64,000 bases of DNA from Paraflavitalea sp966211765 (GCA_966211765.1 CBIHOV010000027.1:55865-119864); one strand, 5' to 3'. Shown: positions 34,957 to 43,334, counted from the first letter of the stretch. Notes: generated from the letters alone by a model not told the origin. Numbers and translations are program-made.

Positions 34957-36384
34957 ATGAACCAGTTTAGGATTACCAGGAAACTCCTGTTATGTGCCAG
35001 CCTCTGTACCTCTTTGTTCATGCCCGGCGCTGTCAAAGCCCAGGTGCAGCAGTCAAAAGCAGCTGCGGACCTGCGCGCACAGCAACAAGCATTTGTAGAC
35101 CTTCGTTTCGGGATGTTCATCCATTTCAACATCCCCACCTTTATGAACCAGGATTGGGCCGATCCCGAAGCATCACCGGCCATTTTCAATCCCACCAAAC
35201 TCAACTGTGATCAGTGGGCCAAAGCCGCCAAATCGGCCAATATGAGCTATGGCTGTTTGACCACCAAGCACCACAGCGGTTTCGCCATCTGGGATACCAA
35301 GACCACGGATTACAATGTGATGAACAGCCCGTACAAGAAAGATGTGGTGCGCGAATACGTAAATGCCTTCCGAGCGAACGGACTGAAGGTGATGTTGTAT
35401 TATTCCATTCTCGATACCCACCACAAATTGCGCCCGGGCCATATCACGGAGAAACACATTGCTATGGTAAAGGCACAGCTCACAGAATTGCTCACCAATT
35501 ACGGGGAAATAAACGCCCTGATCATTGACGGATGGGATGCCCCCTGGTCAAGGATCTCCTATGATGATATTCCATTTGAAGAAGTGTATGCATTGATAAA
35601 ATCTATCCAGCCCAATTGCCTGGTAATGGACCTGAATGCAGCGAAGTATCCTGCAGAGGCATTGTATTATACCGACATCAAATCTTATGAGCAAGGTGCG
35701 GGCCAGCACATTGGCAAAGAAAGCAACAAGCTGCCGGCCCTCTCCTGCCTGCCCATCAATGATGCCTGGTTTTGGAAAACCTCCTTCCCCACTTCACCCG
35801 TGAAAGAGGTAGCCAAACTGGTGAATGACAATATTGTTCCTATGAACAATGCTTATTGCAATTTCATCCTGAATGTGGCTCCTAACCGGGAGGGGCTTAT
35901 TGACGACAATGCACTGGCCGCGCTGAAGAAGATAGGCGAAACCTGGAAGCACCAGGGCCCTACTGCCAAATTACCTCCTGCCGATGCCCCCATCATCTCC
36001 CACAACATGGCCAAATTCCAGGCTACCAACGCAAGTTGGAGTGATGATATGTGGATCATGGATTTTGCGACCGATGATGATTTTGGCAAGCCCTGGATCT
36101 CCAATCCTACAGTAAAGAAGCCCTGGTTTGAAGTACTGTTCAAAGGAGAAAAAGCATTCAATGCGATCGTTATTGCAGAATCGAGACAGCCACGCATTCA
36201 AAAATACCGGCTGGAATATTACCAGAATGGCGTGTGGAAGCCGCTGCTTACCGGAGAGCATAAAGGGCGGATAAAAATTCACCGCTTTGAAAGGGTGTAT
36301 GGAGAGCGGGTAAGGATATTGATCGATGGGTTTGATGCACCGCCTCAAATAGCAGAGTTCGGTGTATTTGATGAAAGACGATAG
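34957..36384 (+). CDS. alpha-L-fucosidase-like glycoside hydrolase family 29
   Basis: 475 residues with a signal peptide (about 1-28). The GH29 barrel shows DLRFGMFIHFNIPTF, MSYGCLTTKHHSGFAIWD, and KVMLYYSILDTHH. The nucleophile strand NALIIDGWDAPW carries Asp191, and NAYCNFILNVAPNREG also matches GH29. The C-terminal 120 residues look discoidin-like (WFEVLFKGEKAFNAIVIAESRQ, RVRILIDGF). This fits the shorter GH29-B type architecture. It cleaves terminal alpha-L-fucose or a related 6-deoxy sugar outside the cytoplasm. It closes the SusCD operon and is followed by a strong terminator. Confidence 0.9.
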   Translation: MNQFRITRKLLLCASLCTSLFMPGAVKAQVQQSKAAADLRAQQQAFVDLRFGMFIHFNIPTFMNQDWADPEASPAIFNPTKLNCDQWAKAAKSANMSYGCLTTKHHSGFAIWDTKTTDYNVMNSPYKKDVVREYVNAFRANGLKVMLYYSILDTHHKLRPGHITEKHIAMVKAQLTELLTNYGEINALIIDGWDAPWSRISYDDIPFEEVYALIKSIQPNCLVMDLNAAKYPAEALYYTDIKSYEQGAGQHIGKESNKLPALSCLPINDAWFWKTSFPTSPVKEVAKLVNDNIVPMNNAYCNFILNVAPNREGLIDDNALAALKKIGETWKHQGPTAKLPPADAPIISHNMAKFQATNASWSDDMWIMDFATDDDFGKPWISNPTVKKPWFEVLFKGEKAFNAIVIAESRQPRIQKYRLEYYQNGVWKPLLTGEHKGRIKIHRFERVYGERVRILIDGFDAPPQIAEFGVFDERR

Positions 36385-36406
36385 ACCACCAATCATCACT
36401 CAACAG

Positions 36407-36445
36407 AAAGCCTGTAAGACAGTCATATCTTACAGGCTTTTTTAT
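36407..36445 (+). terminator. rho-independent terminator of the SusCD-GH29 operon
   Basis: AAAGCCTGTAAGA (36407-36419) and TCTTACAGGCTTT (36428-36440) form a perfect 13-bp stem with an 8-nt loop, followed by TTTATT. The A-rich 5' side could also serve the minus-strand gene that ends at 36459. Confidence 0.92.
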
Positions 36446-36458
36446 TGTTATCGGGCTT

Positions 36459-36944
36459 CTATCCTGTTACAGGCACCAACAGGTGCTCCAGGGTCTTTCT
36501 TATTTCCTGTAATGTGGAAGCTGTGAATCCATGCTTCCTGGTATCAAGCTCCAGTATTATGCGCCAGCTTTTATACAATTCAATATGCTGAGTGGTTATT
36601 TCGCCTTCAGCGGCGGATGCTTTGCTTTTTACATACAATTGTACTTTCTCCAGCGTATGGATCTTTTCTCCTTCGCCCGACATCGGACTGCGGTAATACT
36701 GGGTAATGCTACGGGCGGCCTCATCGATAACTATTTTATAAACTCTTCTCGCGCTGATCAGGTCCACAAAATGATACAGCAGGAAAATGGCCACTATCCA
36801 ATAAAAAGTATCGGTTATCTTAATAAAATCTTTGGAAAAAAACTGGGATACTAGAATGATGGCGAATAAAATGCCGGCAGATATAAGCCATTGCTTTAGT
36901 ATATAGGGCCAGTTACTTTTTCTTGCAGTAGTATAAATGAGCAT
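36459..36944 (-). CDS. hypothetical membrane protein with two N-terminal helices
   Basis: 161 residues. Two transmembrane helices (about 18-34, ISAGILFAIILVSQFF; about 43-58, FYWIVAIFLLYHFVDL) are followed by a cytoplasmic beta-rich domain (RRVYKIVIDEAARSITQYYRSP, KVQLYVKSK, RIILELDTRKHGF). The plan resembles the YcxB-like or PH-domain-like small membrane proteins of Bacteroidota, but no family can be named with confidence. It stands alone between two terminators; the gap 36945-37302 shows no gene. Confidence 0.65.
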   Translation of the reverse strand: MLIYTTARKSNWPYILKQWLISAGILFAIILVSQFFSKDFIKITDTFYWIVAIFLLYHFVDLISARRVYKIVIDEAARSITQYYRSPMSGEGEKIHTLEKVQLYVKSKASAAEGEITTQHIELYKSWRIILELDTRKHGFTASTLQEIRKTLEHLLVPVTG

Positions 36945-37302
36945 GGGTTGGGGGGAGGGTATAAAATCCTGTCAGTGAATTTACGCCCAATTGAGAAGAT
37001 TATAAAGTAATTGTCTTTCTCCCGATCGCAGTCAATGGTAAAAGGATTAAGAAGATATTATATGTAAACTTACCCTTATGAGTGCTCGTTTTTGACTGCT
37101 TTCAGCCAAATGCATCATCATTTTAACAGTTTTATTAAAAATACCACGAAGGGGGTATTGGTAGTCTGTATGAATGCCCTTATTTTTGTCTCGGTTTTTC
37201 ATAGGATATTGGATTTTAAAACGGGGCTGTATTTTTATGCTGGCCCTTTTTTTATGCACCTACCTTAAGTAGTTCTACGCACGATCACGTCACAGCTGAA
37301 AT
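36945..37302. other. intergenic region without a convincing gene
   Basis: AT-rich sequence upstream of the 36459 gene. A minus-strand frame at 37047-37259 encodes a Lys/Arg-rich 70-mer with no domain, signal or recognisable start context, and it was not accepted. No RNA gene is evident. Confidence 0.5.
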
Positions 37303-37329
37303 AAAACAACCTGCGGGGTGCGCAGGTTG
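37303..37329 (-). terminator. terminator of the DUF4440-like lipoprotein gene
   Basis: Read on the minus strand, CAACCTGCG pairs with CGCAGGTTG around a 5-nt loop and is followed by TTTTATTT. It lies 50 bp after the stop of the gene at 37379. Confidence 0.8.
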
Positions 37330-37378
37330 GAACAAACCGGCAGGGCCGGGATTATTCATGGCTATACTTTCTACTTGA

Positions 37379-37864
37379 TCAGGACTGCGGCTTATTGTTG
37401 CTGCTAAAAGAGTCCCTGTACATTTTCCATCCTTTGGCTGTTTTCTTCCACAGCACCAGGAATTTCCCATTGTCAAACCTTTTGCCCGTTGCATCAAATG
37501 ACTCCCACAGTCCTTCTTCTGTCACATATTCCACTCCATCGCCATAAACAGCGGTCGTGGTGAACTTGCCATTACGCAATCCGATACCATAATAGGCTAT
37601 TCTGAAAAACTCCAGCGGAGCGATAGGGCCACAGAGTTGCGGTGCTTCAGGCGCCATGATACAGCAATCTTCTGCATAGCGGTCGATGAAGATGGAGGAA
37701 TCACCTTTGGCAAAAGCTTCAAAATAGATGGCATTGCTTTCTGCTATTGCTTTTTTGACTTCGTCCAGGTCGGCCCCAGGTTTTGAGCTACCAGCGCCAC
37801 AGCTGTACAATACAATCAGCAAAGAGACTACTGTATGGGCGTTGAATAATCTGTTCCGTTTCAT
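37379..37864 (-). CDS. DUF4440/SnoaL-like (NTF2 fold) lipoprotein
   Basis: 161 residues. The signal peptide has a lipobox LYSC (Cys22). Then comes an NTF2-like domain starting DLDEVKKAIAESNAIYFEAFAKGDSSIFIDRYAEDCCIMAPEAPQLCG, the usual DUF4440 layout, ending GKRFDNGKFLVLWKKTAKGWKMYRD. These domains bind small ligands or, in relatives, are steroid-isomerase-like. A substrate cannot be given. It is transcribed singly, with its own terminator. Confidence 0.83.
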   Translation of the reverse strand: MKRNRLFNAHTVVSLLIVLYSCGAGSSKPGADLDEVKKAIAESNAIYFEAFAKGDSSIFIDRYAEDCCIMAPEAPQLCGPIAPLEFFRIAYYGIGLRNGKFTTTAVYGDGVEYVTEEGLWESFDATGKRFDNGKFLVLWKKTAKGWKMYRDSFSSNNKPQS

Positions 37865-38034
37865 GTTGTATCTGATTTATTATTTTCAGTGATTTTGTTA
37901 TCGGACACAAAAGTATACCGCGCCCAAATCCTGAAATTGTACAAAACGGAACAAGTTGAAAGTTGGTTAAATATCATGTGCCCTGGTTCGTGCGTCCCGT
38001 GTCGCCATGGTTCCTGTCCTCACAGACCATACCA

Positions 38035-38331
38035 TTATTTCCCACTGAATGCCAACCCTTCTGCCTTTAATGCAGCCCGCAGTGTTGGAAGCGAGGCCAG
38101 GCCCAAACCGTGGAACTGTAATATATCTTTTTCAGAATATTGAGCCAGCTGGCTCAGTGTAGTTATGCCGGCATTATCCAGTGCCCGCCGGGCGGGGGCA
38201 GAAAGGGTGGACAGAAAACCTGTTGCGGGCTTTTTCTCCTGCTCACAAATGGGACAGGTAGGGCAATCACTACTTTTGTAGTAGGGATGCCCTTTTTCAC
38301 ATGTCCGCAGGTTTTTCTTCGTTACTTTCAT
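38035..38331 (-). CDS. small protein with RNA polymerase alpha-CTD-like helix-hairpin-helix domain
   Basis: 98 residues. The N-terminal Cys/His cluster (TCEKGHPYYKSSDCPTCPICE) probably binds zinc. The C-terminal half (LSAPARRALDNAGITTLSQLAQYSEKDILQFHGLGLASLPTLRAAL) matches the alpha-CTD/HhH pattern used to bind DNA or other regulators. Such genes are commonly found beside RibD/DHFR-type reductases in Bacteroidota, as here, 12 bp downstream of one. It may be a regulator or an accessory factor of that unit. Not an RNA polymerase subunit. Confidence 0.8.
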   Translation of the reverse strand: MKVTKKNLRTCEKGHPYYKSSDCPTCPICEQEKKPATGFLSTLSAPARRALDNAGITTLSQLAQYSEKDILQFHGLGLASLPTLRAALKAEGLAFSGK

Positions 38332-38343
38332 ATCCGGATGAGC

Positions 38344-38913
38344 TTATCGCTTCGCTTCATAGTGCAACCCTACCACGCCGGAAGAAAAAGCGATGGAGGA
38401 TTTCAATTGCAGGGCCGTCCTCGTCTTGACATCCTTGAATAAAGGGAGCCCTTCTCCCAATATAATGGGATTTACGAAAAACCAAAAATCATCGATCAGG
38501 TTTTCGGAAGTCAGCAATTGCCCCAGGGAAGGACTGCCAAAAATGACAATATCTTTCCCCTCGCCCTGCTTCAGTTTTCTGATCTCCTCAACAACATTTT
38601 CGCTGATCAGGGTAGCATTCGGCAGGCTTTTACCGGCCCAGGATCTTGATATGACAAACTTATTTACCTGCATGTACCAGCTGGAATGTTCAATATCATG
38701 CTTTGTGGCATTGGGTTGATCAGCAGCGGTGGGCCAGTAAGCATCCATCATCTCAAAAGTAATCCTCGCATACAGGGCAGTATCCGATTTTTCTGTTTGT
38801 GAACTGGCATAATCAAACATTTCAGCATCGGCAATTATCCATTCCATACTTCCTTTGCCATCGGTAACAAATCCATCCAGCGATGTGTGCATAAACCAAA
38901 CAATCTTTTTCAT
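38344..38913 (-). CDS. RibD/dihydrofolate reductase-like family protein
   Basis: 189 residues from the ATG at 38911-38913; an in-frame start 27 bp upstream gives a Lys-rich tag and is less likely. The fold is the RibD C-terminal/DHFR family: KKIVWFMHTSLDGFVTDGKG, SDTALYARITFEMM, KDIVIFGSPSLGQLL, DFWFFVNPIILGEGLPLF. The NADPH-binding GSPSLGQLL loop is present. Many such proteins are uncharacterised reductases, not true folate enzymes. It forms a unit with the alpha-CTD-like gene. Confidence 0.86.
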   Translation of the reverse strand: MKKIVWFMHTSLDGFVTDGKGSMEWIIADAEMFDYASSQTEKSDTALYARITFEMMDAYWPTAADQPNATKHDIEHSSWYMQVNKFVISRSWAGKSLPNATLISENVVEEIRKLKQGEGKDIVIFGSPSLGQLLTSENLIDDFWFFVNPIILGEGLPLFKDVKTRTALQLKSSIAFSSGVVGLHYEAKR

Positions 38914-39041
38914 GGCTTTACTTTTTTTTACTGATAGCAAATCTACAGCCTGTGCCCAACACGGAGCGGGTGTCAGTACGACTTAATAGGGGGAAATTGC
39001 GTCAAATGTTCAGGGTGGGTATGTATGGATAGATGATATTA

Positions 39042-39737
39042 TCAGCGATCCGCCTTTCTCAACTTCCAGAAGCTGATCGTTCTTCTTTTGGTGAAACCCA
39101 TGTATTCATACAGGCGGATGGCCCGCTCATTGGTTTCCAGTACATGGAGAAAGGGAATAATGCCTTTGTCGAGATTCGTATTGCAAAGGTGTGCGATGAG
39201 GTGTTGGGCATATTTGCGGCCCGTATAATCCGGATCGGTACAGATGGCGCTGATCTCCGTTAATTGTTCCAGGCGCATGCGTTCGCCGGCAATGGCCACC
39301 AGTTTTTCGTCCTGCCAAATGCCATAGTAATCTCCCAGCTGGTGGGTTCCAGGTTCATAATAGCCGGGCTGTACTTTTTGGATAAGCTGGTACATTTCCA
39401 TTTTATGGGCGGCGCCCAGGTGCGCGATGGTAACTTCTCCTTCCGGGGCCGCTACGGCCGTCTGGTTGATCATTTGTGCGCAGGGCAGTTCAGTGAGCAG
39501 GGTCCAGTGAGCGGGTAAGACAGGCAACTCCCCTATCAGGAAGAAAACCTCTCCTGGCGCCAGCCAGTCATCCAGGGAAGTAATGCTTTGGGTGGTTCCA
39601 TATTGGTACCCGGCAAAAGGCAGGATACCCCGTTGGTAACGCCTCACATGTGGCGCGCCGGTAGAAAAAGCCTGTTGTACACCCGTAAGGGCCCACCAGG
39701 CCGGATTGTCCAGTGCGGTGAATGGATCATGGCTCAT
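39042..39737 (-). CDS. GNAT family N-acetyltransferase (FR47-like)
   Basis: 231 residues. The N-terminal half is variable (DNPAWWALTGVQQAF, LDDWLAPGEVFFL). The C-terminal GNAT core has KLVAIAGERMRL, EISAICTDPDYTGRKYAQHLIAHL as the acetyl-CoA motif A, and ETNERAIRLYEYMGFTKRRTISFWKL as motif B. The size and layout fit the FR47/GCN5-related group that acts on small molecules or protein N-termini; the substrate is unknown. It faces away from the small gene at 39837. Confidence 0.88.
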   Translation of the reverse strand: MSHDPFTALDNPAWWALTGVQQAFSTGAPHVRRYQRGILPFAGYQYGTTQSITSLDDWLAPGEVFFLIGELPVLPAHWTLLTELPCAQMINQTAVAAPEGEVTIAHLGAAHKMEMYQLIQKVQPGYYEPGTHQLGDYYGIWQDEKLVAIAGERMRLEQLTEISAICTDPDYTGRKYAQHLIAHLCNTNLDKGIIPFLHVLETNERAIRLYEYMGFTKRRTISFWKLRKADR

Positions 39738-39805
39738 GCTGCAATATTATTCAAAATTGTGGGAATGGAGACACTGGCTATGGGGTGAGCTATTAATTAA
39801 AAAGC

Positions 39806-39813
39806 TAAATTTG
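39806..39813 (+). promoter_or_regulatory. -7 box TAAATTTG before the 59-residue gene
   Basis: TAAATTTG fits TAnnTTTG exactly and lies 24 bp before the ATG at 39837. A matching -33 TTTG was not seen at the usual distance. Confidence 0.3.
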
Positions 39814-39836
39814 AAATCATTTGATTTATTAAGAAA

Positions 39837-40016
39837 ATGAATGATACCCCACAACATATAAAGGAATTGCAGTTAAAAATATGGCTTTCTAAATCTCCGG
39901 GAGAAAGGCTCAAACAGTTTATGGAAGATAATGCTGCCTTGTTTCAGTTTTGGGCTGCAGCAAGAAACTCAAGCACTTCAGAGAATGGAAAGGAACCAGC
40001 CACTGACAACCAGTAA
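39837..40016 (+). CDS. small hypothetical protein (59 residues)
   Basis: ATG AAT GAT to TAA, 59 codons, with normal amino-acid composition. The core is KELQLKIWLSKSPGERLKQFMEDNAALFQFW, amphipathic and helical, followed by a polar Ser/Asn/Glu-rich tail. Codon usage and the -7 box upstream support expression. Small helical proteins of this pattern occur next to other genes in Bacteroidota, sometimes as the first partner of a pair, but here the expected plus-strand partner is missing because the next gene is on the minus strand. No function can be claimed. Confidence 0.6.
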   Translation: MNDTPQHIKELQLKIWLSKSPGERLKQFMEDNAALFQFWAAARNSSTSENGKEPATDNQ

Positions 40017-40033
40017 CAGATATTTTAACAATT

Positions 40034-40546
40034 TCATCGAGTCATTTCCCATTGAATACGCAGCAGTTGGTAAACCGCGCAATGATCTTCATCAAATTGC
40101 CTGTACTCCACAAACCTGAATCCCAGCCTTTCGTAGAACTTCCTTGCAGCAGTGTTTGTTGCCAGTGGATCAATGATCACGGCAGTTACTGCTTCTGATC
40201 CAAAGCAGCGTTCCAGCGCCAGGTACATCATCACCGTTCCATATCCTTTGCCTAGGTCTGCGGTCTCTCCTATCCAGATATCAATGGCCCGGAGGTTATG
40301 CGGTACATCGCCCCAGTAATGTGAATCATCGAGCGCGGGGTCCATGATCTCCATAAACCCGATAGGCCTTCCAGTCAACTCAGCGATCAATTGTTCCCGC
40401 CAGGGAGGCTGGTACGACAGTTCAGCATCCCAGTCCCAATCGTCAGGATATGAAGCCACCGTGTGCGGCAGGCTATCCCAGTATTGAAGGAGCGGCACAT
40501 CTGCCGGTGTGGCGATGCGAAGTATTATTTCATATTGATCTTTCAT
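40034..40546 (-). CDS. GNAT acetyltransferase of the AAC(6')-like type
   Basis: 170 residues. It opens ILRIATPADVPLLQYWDSLPH, has an acceptor region YQPPWREQLIAELTGRPIGFMEIMDP, the acetyl-CoA loop DIWIGETADLGKGYGTVMM, and the end DPLATNTAARKFYERLGFRFVEYRQFDEDHCAVYQL. This order is that of the AAC(6')/acetyltransf_8-like proteins that can modify aminoglycosides or hydroxamate siderophores. Resistance activity cannot be asserted from sequence alone. It is transcribed singly. Confidence 0.85.
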   Translation of the reverse strand: MKDQYEIILRIATPADVPLLQYWDSLPHTVASYPDDWDWDAELSYQPPWREQLIAELTGRPIGFMEIMDPALDDSHYWGDVPHNLRAIDIWIGETADLGKGYGTVMMYLALERCFGSEAVTAVIIDPLATNTAARKFYERLGFRFVEYRQFDEDHCAVYQLLRIQWEMTR

Positions 40547-40583
40547 AGCTACCGGGTCCCTTATAATATCACTCTTTTGTAGC

Positions 40584-41177
40584 TTAATTCCGTTTCACCG
40601 AATTGATCTCCCCTTTGTCCAGCATCTGCAGCAGCTCGGCTTTGGTAAATACCAGTTCTTCGTCCAATACATAGAAATCTTTGCTTTCGGGGCTGCTTAC
40701 AAATCCACTGTATTCTAAGTTGCTGTGCAAGGCAAATACTGAATCACCCTGAATGCTGTTGATCTTCAGAAAATAATACCGGATCTTACCACTATTATCT
40801 TCTCTAATGGTGTACACATCATTCACCTGGGGCTTTTGAACAAAAGCCCGCTCCTCTTTTTGGTCAATATTAACGGCGACTACAATACCGACAATTAAAC
40901 AGCCAACCAGTATAAGACCGCTGTACAACCAGAAAGGTATCCGCGTCTTTTTTTCATATTCGTTCTGAAGCGAATCAATTCTCGCAAAAGAACTACAGCT
41001 GAAACAGTAAATGGATGATGATTTGACACCCGTAGGAAAGAAAGGAATAAAGAAAAGATGATAATAATCTTTATACACATCCGACTTAAGGTCGAATGTT
41101 TTGCAGTTAGGGCAACATTGCTGAATATCAGTATATCGCTTAATTCTTAATTTCTTTTGTCCGTAAACGAATAACAT
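40584..41177 (-). CDS. zinc-ribbon membrane protein of unknown function
   Basis: 197 residues. The N-terminus has two Cys pairs (QCCPNCKTF and YCFSCSSFARID), a zinc-ribbon-like arrangement. One transmembrane helix follows at about 85-103 (LYSGLILVGCLIVGIVVAV). The outer domain has DVYTIREDNSGKIRYYFLKINSIQGDSVFALHSN. Such proteins with a ribbon facing the cytoplasm and a beta-rich outer domain are scattered in Chitinophagaceae. Function unknown. Confidence 0.7.
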   Translation of the reverse strand: MLFVYGQKKLRIKRYTDIQQCCPNCKTFDLKSDVYKDYYHLFFIPFFPTGVKSSSIYCFSCSSFARIDSLQNEYEKKTRIPFWLYSGLILVGCLIVGIVVAVNIDQKEERAFVQKPQVNDVYTIREDNSGKIRYYFLKINSIQGDSVFALHSNLEYSGFVSSPESKDFYVLDEELVFTKAELLQMLDKGEINSVKRN

Positions 41178-41212
41178 AAAAGGAGGTTGGTTGGGGTTAT
41201 AGGTAAAAATGA

Positions 41213-41692
41213 TCAGTGCAACATATTAAAAAGCTTTTCATAATCCCCGGATTGGCCAAATTCGCTGGTGTCGAGGTCAGTGCCCGTAATGCTGTGTTTG
41301 TGGCAGGTAAAGCAGATCTTCGCAACACCCACCAATTGCTTTTCCTTTTTGAATAGCAGTATGTCCCGGAACTCGGGGATACATCCTGAAGCCGGCCCCA
41401 GTTCATGTGGGCGCTCGCAAAAGATATCTTTGATCATTGGGAAGACGGCAGCAGGAACTTCTTTCTTCACATATCCTGCAAATGCAAGCTCATAGGAAAC
41501 AGCTGCGTCGGGCAACTCGTCCGGACCATATCGACGCAGCCAATTGATCTGTTTTTCTTCCAAATACGTTTTTGTTTTCTTTATTTCCATTTCCCCCAAT
41601 GCTTCCCGGGATATATTGAGGAAATAGTGATCCAGCTCATCAAAATCGAAGTATGGTTTGGAATACGCTGTTCGTCTCGTCATAATGCCCAT
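41213..41692 (-). CDS. hypothetical protein with CxxCH motif
   Basis: 159 residues, no signal peptide. A helical start (FDFDELDHYFLNISREALGEMEIKK) is followed by a mixed region and the segment ILLFKKEKQLVGVAKICFTCHKHSITG. The CFTCH there looks like a c-type heme motif, but there is no export signal, so a metal or structural role is likelier. A degenerate copy of the same segment exists at 42845-43084 (with Ser for the second Cys). This suggests a duplicated family. A second ATG lies 9 bp in. Confidence 0.7.
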   Translation of the reverse strand: MGIMTRRTAYSKPYFDFDELDHYFLNISREALGEMEIKKTKTYLEEKQINWLRRYGPDELPDAAVSYELAFAGYVKKEVPAAVFPMIKDIFCERPHELGPASGCIPEFRDILLFKKEKQLVGVAKICFTCHKHSITGTDLDTSEFGQSGDYEKLFNMLH

Positions 41693-41760
41693 AAATATAC
41701 AGGGAAGGGCGCCTGCTTTCGGGGAGGTGCTGGAATATTCTTTTATTTAATAGGAAGAGA

Positions 41761-42108
41761 TCAACGGCTGATCTTCGTGATCACAAAGTTTTGGGTACAG
41801 CAGGGGCCGCCCATGAGGGACACTCCTGTTCTCACTTCTCCGCTGATGGTCACGGCCAGGTTGTTTTGCAGGAATCCTGCGGGCAGGTTACAGGGAATTA
41901 AGCGGGTGTCAATAGCCCCTTTTTCCACCAGGTAAATGCCTTGGGCCGTAGCCGTTACATGCACAGTAGCCTCCGCATCGGTAATTTGTCTGATAATGGT
42001 GGAACCGGAGAAGCAGTCATCCGCAGAAGGCTCTTTTTTGTCCTTTTTGCAGGCGTTGGAAGGCAATATTAGAATAGTATACAATATCAGGATCAGGTAG
42101 TGACGCAT
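41761..42108 (-). CDS. hypothetical lipoprotein
   Basis: 115 residues from the ATG at 42106-42108; an earlier in-frame ATG lacks a signal sequence. The hydrophobic start LILILYTILILPSNAC ends in a likely lipobox Cys. It continues with a charged stretch KKDKKEPSADDC and a small beta domain (EATVHVTATAQGIYLVEKG, LAVTISGEVRTG) with a late Cys pair GGPCCTQNFVITKI. The family is unknown. It should be anchored to a membrane in the envelope. Confidence 0.68.
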   Translation of the reverse strand: MRHYLILILYTILILPSNACKKDKKEPSADDCFSGSTIIRQITDAEATVHVTATAQGIYLVEKGAIDTRLIPCNLPAGFLQNNLAVTISGEVRTGVSLMGGPCCTQNFVITKISR

Positions 42109-42210
42109 GAGGTGGCTTTCCCGAAATGATTGTTTTGACTTAAGGAACGTTGCATGAGGCGCCATACTCTGCCTGATCCTTCTCCGCCATTTCTGAGATT
42201 AAAAGTGCGA

Positions 42211-42798
42211 TCAAAATTGATGGTTGCAATCGTTTGATTGGAATTGATCGGCAACTGCGCCTCCCCAGGTATTGTAAGTGTCTTTTTTTAATTGAGCAAT
42301 AATATCTGTCACACCATCAGGTATTGGCCAGAAGTATATTTCAAAACCAGGCTTGTCCAAACCCATACCGGAAATTTCATACAGGTACATGGGAACAGTT
42401 ATTACATCACCTTTATCCAACGATTTCCTGAACTTATAAAGCGGCGATGCTTTTCCATCCATATCATCTTTGAACCGGATGCGTGTGAGGTATATAAACG
42501 ACGACTTGCTTTCAGACTTGCCCTCACATTTTATCTCGTAGGAACCGTTTCCCAAAAAATCGATAATATCAAGCACTTTGAGCGTTACAGTGTCGAGCTT
42601 CTTTTCGCAGGCTAGTTTTCTTGTCTGCCACAAAACACTATCGTGATATGGTTTGTATTTATCATATACAGTTTGCGTAGCCCTGTAACTCGTATAATCC
42701 CGCTCCATACCTAATAACTGCATTTGAAAGCTAGACTCTTTCTTAGGCTGACAGCTGGCTAAAACACATACAATTACCGGAATAATAAATCTTTTCAT
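42211..42798 (-). CDS. hypothetical lipoprotein
   Basis: 195 residues from the ATG at 42796-42798; the earlier in-frame ATG has no signal peptide. The lipobox is VLASC (Cys16). The rest is mixed alpha/beta with YDKYKPYHDSVLWQTRKLACEKK and IYLTRIRFKDDMDG, ending QSNDCNHQF. No domain was recognised. It is adjacent to another lipoprotein gene (41761) with a 102-bp gap. Confidence 0.66.
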   Translation of the reverse strand: MKRFIIPVIVCVLASCQPKKESSFQMQLLGMERDYTSYRATQTVYDKYKPYHDSVLWQTRKLACEKKLDTVTLKVLDIIDFLGNGSYEIKCEGKSESKSSFIYLTRIRFKDDMDGKASPLYKFRKSLDKGDVITVPMYLYEISGMGLDKPGFEIYFWPIPDGVTDIIAQLKKDTYNTWGGAVADQFQSNDCNHQF

Positions 42799-42844
42799 AG
42801 GATATTTTGGCTTACTATAATGGCCACAAAATAAACAGCGTTGC

Positions 42845-43084
42845 TTATAATTCAAAACATTTACACGAAAAGCGAAATGAAGCCTTCAACACAGTCACGG
42901 AAAGGCCCACCTTCCAGGGGCCAGGACCAGTACTGGCAATGCTATGTTTGTGGCTGGTAAAACAGATCTTTGCAAGGCTTACCGGTTGCTTTTTCTTATT
43001 GAAGAACAGTATGTCCCGGACCTATATGGCCCCTTTATAGTCCCTATACCTGTATCCTTTGAAAGATGTAGGCAGTTCATTCAT
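42845..43084 (-). pseudogene. degenerate paralogue of the 41213 gene with an internal TAG
   Basis: The minus-strand frame from the ATG at 43082-43084 reads 20 codons, then TAG (43022-43024), then continues in the same frame to TAA (42845-42847). After the TAG it reads RDILFFNKKKQPVSLAKI-CFTSHKHSIAS, which matches RDILLFKKEKQLVGVAKI-CFTCHKHSITG of the gene at 41213. The region upstream of the match is unrelated. It is therefore a fragment with a stop codon and a Cys-to-Ser change. Confidence 0.7.
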
Positions 43085-43334
43085 TGTAAACACCTCCCCG
43101 TTAAGCGATAATCAAAATGCCTGAAAGCAGCGTCTTCCCACTCACAACCGACCACTCCCTATCCACATCCCCTCCCACCAGCCGCCAAATGGTAAGGCAT
43201 AAAGCCATTGTGCAACCCCTCATCGATACATCCCGCACCAGCTACTGCCGGTATAGCAACTGATGAATTCCGCGCATTTATTCCGCGTGCTATTTGGCCT
43301 TGCGCTCATGCCGCCATACCGCTCTTATCTAGCA
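43085..43334. other. intergenic region, no gene seen
   Basis: The sequence is rich in short C and A runs (TCCCCTCCCACC) and shows no open frame of note. It follows the degenerate gene and may be the decayed 5' part or flank of that duplication. Confidence 0.4.

Noticed and set aside
37047..37259. Small basic 70-residue frame on the minus strand
   Set aside because: No ribosome-binding context, homology or promoter; basic composition as expected from AT-rich spacer.
36945..37302. Small RNA in the gap before the DUF4440-like gene
   Set aside because: Only the terminator of the neighbour gene is structured; no promoter-hairpin pair stands out.
41300..41380. CFTCH as a c-type cytochrome heme site
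   Set aside because: The protein has no export signal, no distal ligand pattern and its degenerate copy lacks the second Cys.
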